This document shows, piece after piece, positions 41,603 to 50,849 of a stretch of 64,000 nt of DNA (position 1 is its first letter; each line of letters opens with the position of its first letter). Source of the stretch: Haloplanus vescus (GTDB lineage: Archaea; Halobacteriota; Halobacteria; Halobacteriales; Haloferacaceae); NCBI RefSeq assembly GCF_900107665.1, contig NZ_FNQT01000002.1:2286-66285 (forward strand). Reading direction: 5' to 3'. Under the pieces are notes generated by a model that saw nothing but the letters and a program-made list of their open reading frames with translations, did not search any database and was not told the origin of the DNA. A program made the position numbers and the translations under genes.

Positions 41603-43393
41603 TTACTCCTCCTGCGAGGCGAGGCCCTGCTTGATTCCGCGAACGAGCGCCTCCAAATCGTCGGCGTCGGCGTCGATGTCGAGCGAGAGGGTGTGTGGCT
41701 GCGTCGCTGGCGGTGATTCGCCGCTGTTCCCCGATTCCTGTTGGACCACGCTCCGGGCTTCGGCCGCCGCCTCTCGTGCCTCCTCGGCCGCTTGTTTGGC
41801 CTCGGTCGCCGCGTCCGCGAGCGTTTCGACGAGTTCCCCCGTCGATTCTACGTCGTCGAGGCTCTCAGCGTCCAATTCCGCCGGCGTCGCCGACGCCGCG
41901 CCGGCCTCGTCGTCCGCCGTCTCATCCGTACCCGCTTCGTCCGCTGTGTCCGCGCTCGTCTCGTCTCCAGTCTCCTCGTCTTCCGCCTCGTCCGCAGTCT
42001 CGGCCTCTGCTTCGCCTGCTGTGTCCTTGCCGGCCTTGTCGGCTTCTTCAGTCTCCGATTCCTCCTCAGTCTCGGTCCCCTCGGTACGCTCGGTGTCGTC
42101 ACCCTCGTCACCGACGGCAATCGTGATTCCGGGACCGGCATCGACGTCGATGTGGACGGTATCGCCCTCGCGACGCAGTTCGATGCCGTCGCCGTCGTCG
42201 CTCGTCTCCTCGACGCCGCCATCCGGTTCGAGATTGTCAGAGGCCTCGCCCGCCTGTCCGCCGGTTTCGAGGTCGACACCCTCCGGGAAGTCCACCCCTT
42301 GCAGGTCGACGTCGGGGTCGACTCGAATCTCGACGCCGGACTCCTCGTCGAATCCGATTTCGACCCCGGAGTCGTCGCCGAGGGAGATTTCCACCGCGTC
42401 CACGTCCTCCAACAGGTCCTGTGTCACGTCGGCCGCCGTCTGCTCGACTGCCTCACTGGTCTCGTCGGTCGCCTCGGATAGCGTCTCTTCCGCCCGGGCC
42501 GTGGAGTCGTCCGTCTCCTCGGCGCTCTCTCCGTCGCCTACCGCTCCCGTTTCGGCTATCGGTTCGGTCTCCGCTCGGTCGACGTATTCGGCGACGTCGT
42601 CGGCTGCCTCTGCGGCGTCGCTCGCGGTTTCCGCGGCCCGTTCGGCGGTCTCTGCGGCATCCGCGAGTTCGTCCGCGGCCTCCGTGACGACGGTTTCGGC
42701 CGTCCGTTCGGCGACCGCTTCGGCCGTCTCCGACGCGGCGGCCGTCGCGGCGTCGGCTGCCACCTCCTCGGCGACGTCTTCCGCGACCGTTCGAGCCGCG
42801 TCCTCGGCCGCTTCGCGTGCTACTTCCTCGACGGTCTGTTCGGGCGTCTCGCCGACTTCGGCCAATTCACTCTCACCGGCCGATTCGGTGTCACCCGACT
42901 CCGGCAGCCGGTATCGGTCCTCCTCGTCTCGGTCCAAGATTCCGGCCCACTCGTAGCAGTCGAGTAGCGTCGTGATGCCCGTCGTCACACGGCTGGCTTC
43001 GGGATTCTGCTCGGCCAATCCGGAGACGATTGCGGCGAGTTCCGATTCCGCCATCGGATTCCCGTCGAGCACGCCCCGAATTTCGTCGGTCAGGTCCCAG
43101 TCGTCGAGCATCTCGGCGGCCTCCGCCCGGGCGTCTGCCTCGTCGCCCTCTGCGAGCGCCGTCGCCAGTCGCTCGCCGGCCTCGGTCAGTCGGTGTTGCT
43201 GGCGATGGGGTTCGAGGACGCCTATCTCCTCGAGGAAGCGACTCTGTCGCCCCACGGCGTCGGAGACGCTCGTGACCTCCTCGACGGCCGAGGTGTATTC
43301 TGGCGACTCGTCGGCCCCCACTTCGGCCCACCCGGCGACGATTTCCTGGAGGGTATCCAGACTCACACCCTTCGGAACGTGGTGCCCAGTCAT
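41603..43393 (-). CDS. Large acidic Ala/Glu-rich protein with N-terminal winged-helix domains
   Basis: 596 residues. The first ~160 form two helical HTH-like segments (VSLDTLQEIVAGWAEVG; TDEIRGVLDGNPMAESELAA then TTLLDCYEWAGIL). The remaining ~430 are extremely acidic, Ala/Glu/Thr-rich heptad-like coil (AEDAARTVAEDVAEEVAADA) interrupted by a beta-rich patch VEISLGDDSGVEIGFDEES and IHIDV-like repeats. Function unknown; it is the last of three minus-strand genes after the methylase and may be a scaffold or regulator of that locus. ATG 43393 preferred over GTG 43402. Confidence 0.7.
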   Translation of the reverse strand: MTGHHVPKGVSLDTLQEIVAGWAEVGADESPEYTSAVEEVTSVSDAVGRQSRFLEEIGVLEPHRQQHRLTEAGERLATALAEGDEADARAEAAEMLDDWDLTDEIRGVLDGNPMAESELAAIVSGLAEQNPEASRVTTGITTLLDCYEWAGILDRDEEDRYRLPESGDTESAGESELAEVGETPEQTVEEVAREAAEDAARTVAEDVAEEVAADAATAAASETAEAVAERTAETVVTEAADELADAAETAERAAETASDAAEAADDVAEYVDRAETEPIAETGAVGDGESAEETDDSTARAEETLSEATDETSEAVEQTAADVTQDLLEDVDAVEISLGDDSGVEIGFDEESGVEIRVDPDVDLQGVDFPEGVDLETGGQAGEASDNLEPDGGVEETSDDGDGIELRREGDTVHIDVDAGPGITIAVGDEGDDTERTEGTETEEESETEEADKAGKDTAGEAEAETADEAEDEETGDETSADTADEAGTDETADDEAGAASATPAELDAESLDDVESTGELVETLADAATEAKQAAEEAREAAAEARSVVQQESGNSGESPPATQPHTLSLDIDADADDLEALVRGIKQGLASQEE

Positions 43394-43464
43394 CGACCCC
43401 ACGTTCGGCGACCGCTTCCAAAAAACGCCGACCTAGCGGCGACGCCGACCAATCCCGAGGTGAC

Positions 43465-44253
43465 TCAGAATTCGCTCAGCGAGGTGTGGTTGGTGTTGTG
43501 CTCTGGGAACACGTCGTCTTCCAGGGCGTCCACCGTAGATTCGAACACCTCTTTCGCGTTCTCGTTCAGGTCTCCGAGGACCGCCTCGCGACCGAGGCCA
43601 GCCGCTCCGATGCCGACACTGCCCGACCCGGCCAGCGGGTCGAACACTTTGTCGCCCGGTTCGGAGAAGTGTTCGAGTAACACGCCGACCACTTCGAGCG
43701 GCAATCGCGTCGGATATTTCGGCATCTCCTTCAGATAGTTGCGTTTGATGTCCAGCAACGAGAGGTTCGCCTCTCCCTCTTGGCAGTGGTCGAACGAGCA
43801 TTCGTTCGAGTAGGACCACTCGTCTCCTTTCACCATCCAGAACAGCTCGTAGATGTTGTGTGCGGGGCGTTTCTTGCAGTACGGCGCGAAGTTGTAGGCC
43901 CAGTACAGTTTCCCCTCCAGACGCCACGTGTCGTGGTCGAGGACTGTCTGGTGGAGGAGGTGACTGTTGTCCATCCCCGAGAAGACGATGGCCTGTCCCG
44001 TCTCGGTCGTGTTCCGCGCGAGGGTATCGAGCAGCTTGGTCGCTTTGTCGCAGTACTCGTCGGTGTCCCACTCGACGTAGCCGTCCACGACCCGCGACCG
44101 GTCGCGGTTGTAATTGCTGGCTTTGCCGTCGAATTCGAGGCCGAACGGCGGGTCCGAAATCGCGATGTCAGCGTCTACGTCCTCCCACTCTCCCATGTCC
44201 TGTAATTCGTAGACGAGGTCGCCGCGAGACTTCGCGGCGGGCACATCACTCAT
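43465..44253 (-). CDS. Beta-class DNA (N4-cytosine/N6-adenine) methyltransferase
   Basis: 262 residues. Catalytic motif IV SDPPFG is at 33-38 and the SAM-binding motif I DPLAGSG at 205-211; the order IV before I defines the beta class. YELFWMVKG and KRPAHNIYE lie between. It methylates an exocyclic amine in a specific DNA site; the site is unknown. It is 72 bp downstream of a gene with a possible PD-(D/E)xK motif, suggesting a type II restriction-modification pair. Base composition is less GC-rich than the neighbouring core genes. Confidence 0.87.
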   Translation of the reverse strand: MSDVPAAKSRGDLVYELQDMGEWEDVDADIAISDPPFGLEFDGKASNYNRDRSRVVDGYVEWDTDEYCDKATKLLDTLARNTTETGQAIVFSGMDNSHLLHQTVLDHDTWRLEGKLYWAYNFAPYCKKRPAHNIYELFWMVKGDEWSYSNECSFDHCQEGEANLSLLDIKRNYLKEMPKYPTRLPLEVVGVLLEHFSEPGDKVFDPLAGSGSVGIGAAGLGREAVLGDLNENAKEVFESTVDALEDDVFPEHNTNHTSLSEF

Positions 44254-44325
44254 ACTCTATCGAGACGAAATCAGGGGATAAATCTATTGTTGACCGCGAC
44301 GAGCGACGCCGATTTTCTAACAGGT

Positions 44326-44928
44326 TCAGTCGTTCACCTCGGCGCCGATGGATTCGATGAGTCGCATCTGCATCTCCATCTTCCGCTCCTTGTAGTTGAT
44401 CTCCCGTGTCTGTATCGCGCCGATATCGTCCGGACTGAACGCAATCTCGATTTCGTCGAAGTAGAAGTCGCCCTTCACTACGTCGGCGTCGAACTCGAGT
44501 TCCGATTTCGTCTCGTCGCTGAATATCGTCGGTTTCGAGATGACGCCCATCGCGTCCTGTTGCCCCAGGACGAAGAAGTCGGCCAACTCGTCGGGGTCGA
44601 TTTCGTTTTTCTCGCCGAGGTTGTTGATCAGTCGCGGGTTGGGGTCGCGCGGGTCCCCGCGGACCTTCGTGTACAGCATATCCGTCTCGTATTTGAACTC
44701 GACGTCAACGCCCCGCTCCGTGTCGACGAAATCCCGTTTGACGTCGTCGACCCACTTCAGGCGGCCGTCGCTGTAGACCTCCAAGCACCGCTCGATGATG
44801 TCTGATTTGTCGAACCGGTCTTTCCGCCCGTTCAGTTGGTCGCCGACCGACGCGACCAGCGTCGCGTATCGCTGTCTATCGATTGCGTCTCGCAGCTCTG
44901 TCGCGTACTGTTCGGCGGTAATGGTCAT
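44326..44928 (-). CDS. Hypothetical protein, possible restriction endonuclease partner of the methylase
   Basis: 200 residues. DVEFKYETD gives D75-x-E77-x-K79, and D61/D62 lie 15 residues before; together they could form the PD-(D/E)xK nuclease core. The rest is mixed alpha/beta: KSDIIERCLEVYSDG near 41-55, INNLGEKNEIDPDELADFFV near 115, and ends in a charged helix. No family recognised. Position directly upstream of a beta-class methylase is the main argument for a restriction role; an alternative is a small DNA-binding partner. Confidence 0.5.
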   Translation of the reverse strand: MTITAEQYATELRDAIDRQRYATLVASVGDQLNGRKDRFDKSDIIERCLEVYSDGRLKWVDDVKRDFVDTERGVDVEFKYETDMLYTKVRGDPRDPNPRLINNLGEKNEIDPDELADFFVLGQQDAMGVISKPTIFSDETKSELEFDADVVKGDFYFDEIEIAFSPDDIGAIQTREINYKERKMEMQMRLIESIGAEVND

Positions 44929-45080
44929 GGAACCTATCCTCTGTGGTAACTTACCAATCTTACTGTCGGCCGTTCAGAAAGAGTGAGGCACGGGTGCGTG
45001 GAGAGCGATGTGTGGGCTGTTCGGTCTGGCCGAATTCTTCAGGCATGTGATTAGCGTGTCGATAGAATTCGCTCGTTCCG

Positions 45081-45551
45081 TTACTGCTCGTCCAACATCT
45101 GGATTCCGCGTTCCACCACTGCCTCGGTCACGAAGAGACTCGTCTCACGTTGGAGTGCTCGCATACGCGATGCCGCTTCGTCTCTGTCGAGCAATCCATG
45201 GCTGTAACTGAGTGCAATGACGCCGATAGAGCCGTGTACTTCGACATCTGTCTCCGATGCTGCCTTTCGGGCGGCGAGGTCGTCGCTTAGGAGGACGATT
45301 CCCCGCTCGTCTGCAATCGCAAGCGCAGCGCGTTCTCCAGCATCCAGTTCTTCCGCTTCGATTCGACTTTCGTCGGCTTCGACGAGTTCGTACGAGAGGT
45401 CGGCCAACCCGTCCGGGACACCACCGGCGTCGATTTCCTCGTAAACCGTCTCTGGAACGAGGAGCGTGTCAACTGCCGAGAGAAGTTCGAGTGAATCGAT
45501 TTCGGCGAGGTGGATGAGCGGCCCCGCGTCCGAGACAGTCGCGAGCGTCAC
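45081..45551 (-). CDS. PIN-domain protein (VapC-like toxin)
   Basis: 156 residues. VSDAGPLIHLAEID holds the first acidic residue of the PIN site, ETVYEEID the second, ELDAGERAALAIADERG the central Glu, and LLSDDLAARKAA the last Asp pair. Such proteins cleave RNA and are held inactive by a partner. GTG 45551 overlaps the stop of the antitoxin-like gene (GTGA), the usual vapBC order and coupling. Confidence 0.82.
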   Translation of the reverse strand: MTLATVSDAGPLIHLAEIDSLELLSAVDTLLVPETVYEEIDAGGVPDGLADLSYELVEADESRIEAEELDAGERAALAIADERGIVLLSDDLAARKAASETDVEVHGSIGVIALSYSHGLLDRDEAASRMRALQRETSLFVTEAVVERGIQMLDEQ

Positions 45552-45799
45552 GCGTTCAGGCCCCAGTCCACGTCCTCCTCAACGACTGCCTGCTCTCGTT
45601 CTGCCCGCTCGACTTTCGTCCGACCGACACGTTCGATGGCCTCCTCGCGGCCGAGTTCGCCGTCGAGGTACCGTGCGAGAACGAGGTCTTCCCACAGGTC
45701 TTTGAGGCCGCGTTCGAGTGCACGCTCGAACACCTCGGACTCCGGAAGGCCGCGAGCCTCGGCGAGCTCTCGAATCCGGTCGGAAATTTCAGCGGCCAT
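45548..45799 (-). CDS. VapB-like antitoxin
   Basis: 83 residues. AEISDRIRELAEARGLPESE reads as a ribbon-helix-helix-like N terminus for DNA binding. DLVLARYLDGELGREEAIER and VVEEDVDWGLNA form the flexible toxin-wrapping tail. ATG 45799 is preferred over 45826 because an AT-rich ATTTAT at about 45826-45831 is then a TATA box about 30 bp upstream. Partner of the PIN protein downstream. Confidence 0.75.
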   Translation of the reverse strand: MAAEISDRIRELAEARGLPESEVFERALERGLKDLWEDLVLARYLDGELGREEAIERVGRTKVERAEREQAVVEEDVDWGLNA

Positions 45800-46040
45800 A
45801 TGATGTGATTGCTCGCCAACGTTCATAAATCCGTGTCTGCTCCTCGGTGGACATCTGACCGGGGCCTATGTCTACTGTGGCCATAATCAGGCACCTCAGA
45901 GACGCCGTCTACCGTCAAAAGTGGCGGCCTCGGCACTCATAGGGCTCGTCACTGTCGGGAGCCACCCCGGCTCGGAGTGGTGCGCTCGTCATCGGCCACC
46001 CGACATTCCGGCCGCCGGCCTCAAACACGTTTCTGTCCGC
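45800..46040. other. Gene-free stretch of about 240 bp
   Basis: Apart from the antitoxin promoter at its left end I see no gene, RNA or repeat here. It separates the accessory patch from the hypusine operon. Confidence 0.4.
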
Positions 46041-47054
46041 TCATTCGAGTCGGTCGCGCGCCGCCGCCACGAGGAGGGGGAGCGTAATCGTCGCGTCACC
46101 GAGGACGGTGACGTTCTTCGCGGACTTCTCGAGTTTGCCCCACGACCGCGCTTCGTCGAGTGTCGCACCGGAGAGCCCGCCCGTCGATGCGGGGTCGGTC
46201 GTGAGTTGGACGCCGTAGTCGTACGCGTCGGGGACGGTGAGCATCGTCTGGAGGACGAAGTTCTTCGGGACGCCGCCGCCGACGACGGTGGCACCCGCCT
46301 TCTCGGCGTCGAACGCCACGTCCGTGATGTTCGTCAGGTCCCCGAGGGCGTCGAGCGTAAAGGCCGATACCTGCGAGTGCATCCACGCCTGAATCCCGAG
46401 GACGGAATCCTGAATCGCGGGCACGAACACGGGCACGTCGTGTTCGTAGGCCGCGGCGGCGATGCCCGCGTCCTCGTCAACGCCGTTCTCGTCGTTCGCG
46501 GCGAGGTTCGCCCGCCCCAGTTCGCGCGTGAACTCGCTGGTGGCGACGACGCCATCGAACTCGTCGAAGACGCGGTCGCGGAGGTGGTTCTCGAACAGGG
46601 TGAAGTGTTCCTGCGGGAGGTAGACGTTGTAGATGCGGTCGACGCCCTCGTCGCGCAGTTGCTCGTCGTGGTCGCGTTCGTGGCCGGAGTCGGCGGTCCG
46701 GCCGTGGTGGTGTTTCCCGCCGATGGCCTCGATGGAGTCGTGGGTGAGGTTCGCGCCCGTCGTCACCAGCGCGTCGATGTGGCCGTCCCGAATCAGGTCG
46801 GTCACGACTTTCCGCATCCCGCCGGGAACCATCGCGCCCGCGAGGCCGAAGAAGTTGGTCACGTCGTCTCGCTCCAGCATCTCGGTGTACACGTCGACAG
46901 CGCGGCTCATCTCCGCGGCGCCGATGCCGGCCTTGCCGTACTCGGTGGCGAGGTCACCGACGCTCATGCCCGCCCACACGTCGGCGTGGCCGAGCGGGTC
47001 CTCGTGAAACTCCTCGCGCGGGTGCGTGTCGGCCGCGTCCTCGTCGTCGGTCAT
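46041..47054 (-). CDS. dys: Deoxyhypusine synthase
   Basis: 337 residues. FFGLAGAMVPGGMRKVV and VTTGANLTHDSIEAIGG are the NAD-binding region; VPAIQDSVLG and VVGGGVPKNFVLQT follow; SGATLDEARSWGKL carries the active-site Lys and DATITLPLLVAA ends the fold. The enzyme attaches the aminobutyl group (or agmatine-derived group in some haloarchaea) to a Lys of aIF5A. It is the last gene of a four-gene operon beginning with aIF5A, which makes the assignment firm. Confidence 0.95.
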   Translation of the reverse strand: MTDDEDAADTHPREEFHEDPLGHADVWAGMSVGDLATEYGKAGIGAAEMSRAVDVYTEMLERDDVTNFFGLAGAMVPGGMRKVVTDLIRDGHIDALVTTGANLTHDSIEAIGGKHHHGRTADSGHERDHDEQLRDEGVDRIYNVYLPQEHFTLFENHLRDRVFDEFDGVVATSEFTRELGRANLAANDENGVDEDAGIAAAAYEHDVPVFVPAIQDSVLGIQAWMHSQVSAFTLDALGDLTNITDVAFDAEKAGATVVGGGVPKNFVLQTMLTVPDAYDYGVQLTTDPASTGGLSGATLDEARSWGKLEKSAKNVTVLGDATITLPLLVAAARDRLE

Positions 47055-47104
47055 TGGCCCGTGATGGGCGCTCCAGCGGTTTCAACGACGCGGTCCGGCG
47101 TCAA

Positions 47105-47863
47105 TCAGAGTCCAGTCGGGTGGTCGATGTACGTCGTCTCCAGACCCCACTCCTCGGCGAGGTCGCCGAGCGCTCGAACGCCGAACGTCTCCGTCGCGTA
47201 GTGGCCGGCGAGGAAGACGTTCAGCCCCCGGTCCCGCGCCTCGTGATACGCCTGCTGTTTCCCCTCGCCCGTCACGAGGGCGTCCAGTCCCGCCTCGGCC
47301 GCTGCTTCTATCCAGTCGACGCCGCTTCCGGTGACGACGCCTACCTCTCGAATCTCCTCGGGACCGAACGGGAGCACCTGCGTCTCGGTGTCGAGCTCCC
47401 GGTCCAGTCGACTCGCCAGTCCGTCGGCGTCGTACGGTTCCGCCGCCACGCCCTGCGTTCCGATGACCTCTGGGCCGTACTCGCCGAACGGCGCCCGGTC
47501 GGTCAGGTCCAGTACGTCCGCGACGCCGGCGCCGTTGCCGAGTTCTTGGTGGCCGTCCAGTGGCAGGTGCGAGACGTACAGCGACACGTCGTTCGCGACC
47601 AGTGGTTCGATGCGGTCGTAATGCAGGCCGGTGAGGCGGTCGAACCCGCCCCACGCGAGGCCGTGGTGGACGACCAGCACGTCGGCGTCGCGGTCGACCG
47701 CTTCCTCGATGGTGGTCTCCGCGGCGTCGACGGCGAGGGCGACGCTGTCGACTTCCCCCGACCTGCGCCCCACCTGCAGGCCGTTCGCGCTCGCGTCCAC
47801 GTCCGCGTAGTCGTCGGTGCGGAGTCGCTCGTCCAGTCGGTCGACGAACTCGCTGCGGTCCAT
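47105..47863 (-). CDS. Nif3-like dinuclear metal-centre protein
   Basis: 252 residues. ANGLQVGR near the N terminus, VVHHGLAWGG (metal His pair), YVSHLPLDGH and the C-terminal VFLAGHYATETFGV are the Nif3/YbgI/DUF34 signature, with His and Glu metal ligands. Family function is unsettled (GTP cyclohydrolase-type annotation is common but unproven). It sits in the aIF5A-agmatinase-DHS operon, so a role in that pathway or in metal supply is possible. Confidence 0.9.
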   Translation of the reverse strand: MDRSEFVDRLDERLRTDDYADVDASANGLQVGRRSGEVDSVALAVDAAETTIEEAVDRDADVLVVHHGLAWGGFDRLTGLHYDRIEPLVANDVSLYVSHLPLDGHQELGNGAGVADVLDLTDRAPFGEYGPEVIGTQGVAAEPYDADGLASRLDRELDTETQVLPFGPEEIREVGVVTGSGVDWIEAAAEAGLDALVTGEGKQQAYHEARDRGLNVFLAGHYATETFGVRALGDLAEEWGLETTYIDHPTGL

Positions 47864-47894
47864 ACCTCCGCCTCGGCCGGCACGGGTTTGTAAC

Positions 47895-48734
47895 CTAGGA
47901 CTCGGCGGCGTGGGCGAAGACGGCGTCGCGGAGGAGTTTCGCCCCGAGTGTCGCCGCCTGTCCGTCGTCTCGGTCGTTGACTTCGACGATATCGGCGCCG
48001 TCGACGCGCGGCGCGACTGACCGCACTACGTCGCGCATCTCTCGGGCCGACAGGCCACCGGGTTCCATCGTCCCCGTTCCCGGTGCGACGCCGGGGTCTG
48101 CGGCGTCGATGTCGACGCTCAGATACGTCGTCGCGCTGGCGGGGTCGTTGACGGCAGCGGCGATGGCGTCGCGAACCGCCTCGGCTCCGTCTTCGGCGAC
48201 AGCCTCGGGCGTGACGAGGGTCACGTCCTCTGCCGCCGCCCGCTCCCATTCGGCTTCGCTTCCAGCGCGCGCGCCGACCACGACGGCGTGGTCTGCTGTC
48301 TGTAGCGCTCGTCGGGTCACGCAGGCGTGACTCCACGGGTCGCCGTCGAACTCGGTCCGCAGGTCGAGGTGGGCGTCCAGACAGACGAACAGGTCGGGGT
48401 CGACGGCCCGCACGCCCGCGACGGTGACGGTGTGTTCTCCGCCGAGGAGGAGTGGGGTGGCGTCGTCGGCCCGAACGTCACGGAGGGTGCCGGCGAGGTA
48501 GTCGATATACTCGGCGGCGTCGCTCCAGGCGTGAACGTCGCCCGCATCGTGGACCGAGAGTGCGGAGAAGTGCTGGTCGGTTCGGTGGTCGTAATCCTCG
48601 AACGACCCGGCGAACTGCCGGATTCGGTCGGGACCGAACCGGGTCCCGGGTTGAAACGTCGTCGAGACATCGAGCGGTGCGCCGACGATGACGTAGTCCG
48701 CGGCGTCGCGGTCGACGGTCGCACCGGGAAACAT
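47895..48734 (-). CDS. speB: Agmatinase/ureohydrolase family protein
   Basis: 279 residues. Binuclear manganese motifs: GGEHTVTV (H near residue 100; canonical GGDHS has Asp), CLDAHLDLR and SVDIDAADPGVAPGTG. GTRFGPDRIRQ is the N-terminal family motif. It would hydrolyse agmatine or an agmatine-like adduct to the putrescine or deoxyhypusine form. It lies six bases downstream of the aIF5A gene, consistent with the known haloarchaeal route in which agmatine modifies aIF5A. Confidence 0.92.
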   Translation of the reverse strand: MFPGATVDRDAADYVIVGAPLDVSTTFQPGTRFGPDRIRQFAGSFEDYDHRTDQHFSALSVHDAGDVHAWSDAAEYIDYLAGTLRDVRADDATPLLLGGEHTVTVAGVRAVDPDLFVCLDAHLDLRTEFDGDPWSHACVTRRALQTADHAVVVGARAGSEAEWERAAAEDVTLVTPEAVAEDGAEAVRDAIAAAVNDPASATTYLSVDIDAADPGVAPGTGTMEPGGLSAREMRDVVRSVAPRVDGADIVEVNDRDDGQAATLGAKLLRDAVFAHAAES

Positions 48735-48740
48735 GGCCGC

Positions 48741-49115
48741 TCAGACGATTTTCCGCTGGCCTTCGTACTCCAGATACTCGATTTCGTCGTCGGGCGAGAG
48801 GTCCGCGTCCTCCGGGACGCGCATCGTGAACGTCTCGAAGTTGTCGAGGTCCATAATCTGGGCGTCGTCACCAGAGACGGAGACGACCTGCCCGCCCTTC
48901 CGTTCGACGATAGGGACCCACACCTTCGCGTCGACCGGCTGGCTGAGCGAGCGCTTCCTGTCGTCGAAGACACCCTTGCCCTCGATTCGTGCCTTGGCGC
49001 TGCCGTGTTTCCCCGGCTTGGCCGTACTGTACGAATTGATTTTGCAGGGGACGTCTTCCATCATGACGTAGCTCCCCTCCTGCAGTTCCCGCACTTGCTT
49101 TTGCTCTCGCGCCAT
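48741..49115 (-). CDS. eif5A: Translation factor aIF5A
   Basis: 124 residues. The hypusination loop is [14 protein letters not shown] with the modified Lys at KPGKHG (around residue 37), and [13 protein letters not shown] precedes it. The C-terminal OB-fold is acidic ([21 protein letters not shown]). It aids peptide-bond formation and termination. First gene of the operon with agmatinase, Nif3-like protein and deoxyhypusine synthase. Confidence 0.97.
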   Translation of the reverse strand: MAREQKQVRELQEGSYVMMEDVPCKINSYSTAKPGKHGSAKARIEGKGVFDDRKRSLSQPVDAKVWVPIVERKGGQVVSVSGDDAQIMDLDNFETFTMRVPEDADLSPDDEIEYLEYEGQRKIV

Positions 49116-49138
49116 ACCGTTCGATAACGGAAGGCGGT

Positions 49139-49146
49139 GTATAAAC
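49139..49146 (-). promoter_or_regulatory. TATA box of the aIF5A operon
   Basis: GTTTATAC on the minus strand lies about 27 bp before ATG 49115, giving a leaderless message. It also lies just downstream of the UbiB-like gene's stop at 49170. Confidence 0.55.
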
Positions 49147-49169
49147 GGTTTGGAACGCCGTTGTGGCGA

Positions 49170-50843
49170 CTATTCCTCGCGTCGCCGCCGCATCTCCTGC
49201 CGCGTGAACTGCGGTCGGGCTTTGACCCCTTTCTTCCGGCGGAGCGACCGATAGAGCAGGATTCCGACGGGAATCGTTACCGCGCCGGCGACGGCGGCCG
49301 CCTCCGGCGTCTCGTTGAACGAGTAGAGGATGGCCGTCGAGAGGATGCCCACCGCCACGAGGATGCTGTAGGCGATGCGCTTTGCCAACTGGTCGAGCAC
49401 GTCGTGTTCGTCGTCGAGACGCACCTCGACGGTCAGGTCGTCGCGGTTGACTCGGTCCAGCGTCTCGTCGAGTTTCGGCGGGACGGTCACCAGCGACCGC
49501 GCCGTCTCCTCCAGTTGGTCACCTGCGGATTCGACCGCCTGCCGGACGCCCTCCTCCCGATACCCCTGCTCGGTGAGGTAGTCGGTGGCGACACTGATGA
49601 AGTCGAAGTCGGGGTCGAGCGTGATGCAGACGCCCTCGACCACCGTCGCCACTCGCAGGATGAGCGCGAAGTTCCGCGGCAGGCGCAGGGGGAACTCGTA
49701 GATGGTGTCCTCGACCTGTTGGATGACCTGCTGGACGCGGTACTGCTCTATGTCCTCGCCGCGAACGTCGGCGATGGCGAGCTCCATCACGTTGCCCATC
49801 ACCTGCCGGTCGGCGTTCGGGCTGAGCGTCCCCATCTCGACCATCGCGTCGAGGATGCCGTCGATGTCCTGATTCGCCACCGCGACGTAGAACTCGACGA
49901 TTTTGTCTTGGAAGAACGCGTCGACGCGCCCGCTCATCCCGAAGTCGTAGAAGATGATGGCGCCGTCCTCGTCCACCGAGAGGTTGCCCGGATGAGGGTC
50001 GGCGTGGAAGACGCCGTCCTCGATTATCATCTGGAGGTAAATTCGCTGGAGGCTCTCGGCGAGTTCGCTCCGGTCCAGTCCCTGTTCGTCCAGCGCGGTC
50101 ACGTCGTTGATTTTCGTGCCCGCGAGATACTCCATCGCCAACACCCGCTCGCCGGACAGTTCGGGAATCGGGTCGGGGATGCGGATGCGGTCGTTGCCCT
50201 CGAAGTTCTCGCGAATCTCGCTGAGCATCCGCCGCTCGCGGTTGTAATCCATCTCTTCACGGATGGTGGTGTCGAACTCCTCGGCGAGATTCGACAGCGA
50301 GAAGCGCCGCGCCTCGTCGGTGAACCGGAGCAGGAGGGGGAGAAGCCACTTGAGCGCGCGCAGGTCGGATTCGACGAGGGCCTCCACGCCCGGTCGACGC
50401 ACCTTGATGGCGATTTCCTCGCCTTCGTAGGTGGCGCGATACACTTGGCCGAGGCTCGCACCGCTGATGGCCTCTCGCTCGAAGTCGTCGAACACCTCGT
50501 CCACCGGGCCTACCTCGGCTTCGAGGACGGGCCTCGTCTCGTCCCACGGCGCCGGCGGCACGTCGTCTTGCAGACTGCTCAGCACGTCGATGTAGGACGG
50601 TGGGAGCACGTCCGGCCGCGTCGACAGCAGTTGCCCGAGTTTGATGAACGTCGGCCCGAGGGTGAGTAGCGAGGTGAGCAGGCGGTCCGCCCGCTCTCGC
50701 TGTGTCTCTGGCCCGACGGAGCGCGGCCCGCCGAACAGGAGGTACTTCCGTCGGTCGCGGGCGTACGTGACGATGAGCGGTAGGAACTGGTGGAGGACGC
50801 GAACGAACCGCCAGTACGCACGGAGGTTGACCAGCGTGACCAC
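49170..50843 (-). CDS. ABC1/UbiB-family atypical protein kinase
   Basis: 557 residues. The KxGQ motif FIKLGQLLSTRPDVLPP is near residue 65, the Ala-rich/Gly loop GASLGQVYRATYEGEEIAIK includes the ATP-binding Lys, EEMDYNRE follows, and DGVFHADPHPGN (catalytic His-Asp) with IFYDFGMSGR is the activation site. Two hydrophobic C-terminal helices (near 495-535) anchor it to the membrane. UbiB proteins support quinone/lipid synthesis through ATPase activity. GTG 50843 starts 6 bp after the Hsp20 stop. Confidence 0.92.
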   Translation of the reverse strand: MVTLVNLRAYWRFVRVLHQFLPLIVTYARDRRKYLLFGGPRSVGPETQRERADRLLTSLLTLGPTFIKLGQLLSTRPDVLPPSYIDVLSSLQDDVPPAPWDETRPVLEAEVGPVDEVFDDFEREAISGASLGQVYRATYEGEEIAIKVRRPGVEALVESDLRALKWLLPLLLRFTDEARRFSLSNLAEEFDTTIREEMDYNRERRMLSEIRENFEGNDRIRIPDPIPELSGERVLAMEYLAGTKINDVTALDEQGLDRSELAESLQRIYLQMIIEDGVFHADPHPGNLSVDEDGAIIFYDFGMSGRVDAFFQDKIVEFYVAVANQDIDGILDAMVEMGTLSPNADRQVMGNVMELAIADVRGEDIEQYRVQQVIQQVEDTIYEFPLRLPRNFALILRVATVVEGVCITLDPDFDFISVATDYLTEQGYREEGVRQAVESAGDQLEETARSLVTVPPKLDETLDRVNRDDLTVEVRLDDEHDVLDQLAKRIAYSILVAVGILSTAILYSFNETPEAAAVAGAVTIPVGILLYRSLRRKKGVKARPQFTRQEMRRRREE

Positions 50844-50849
50844 CCGGGC

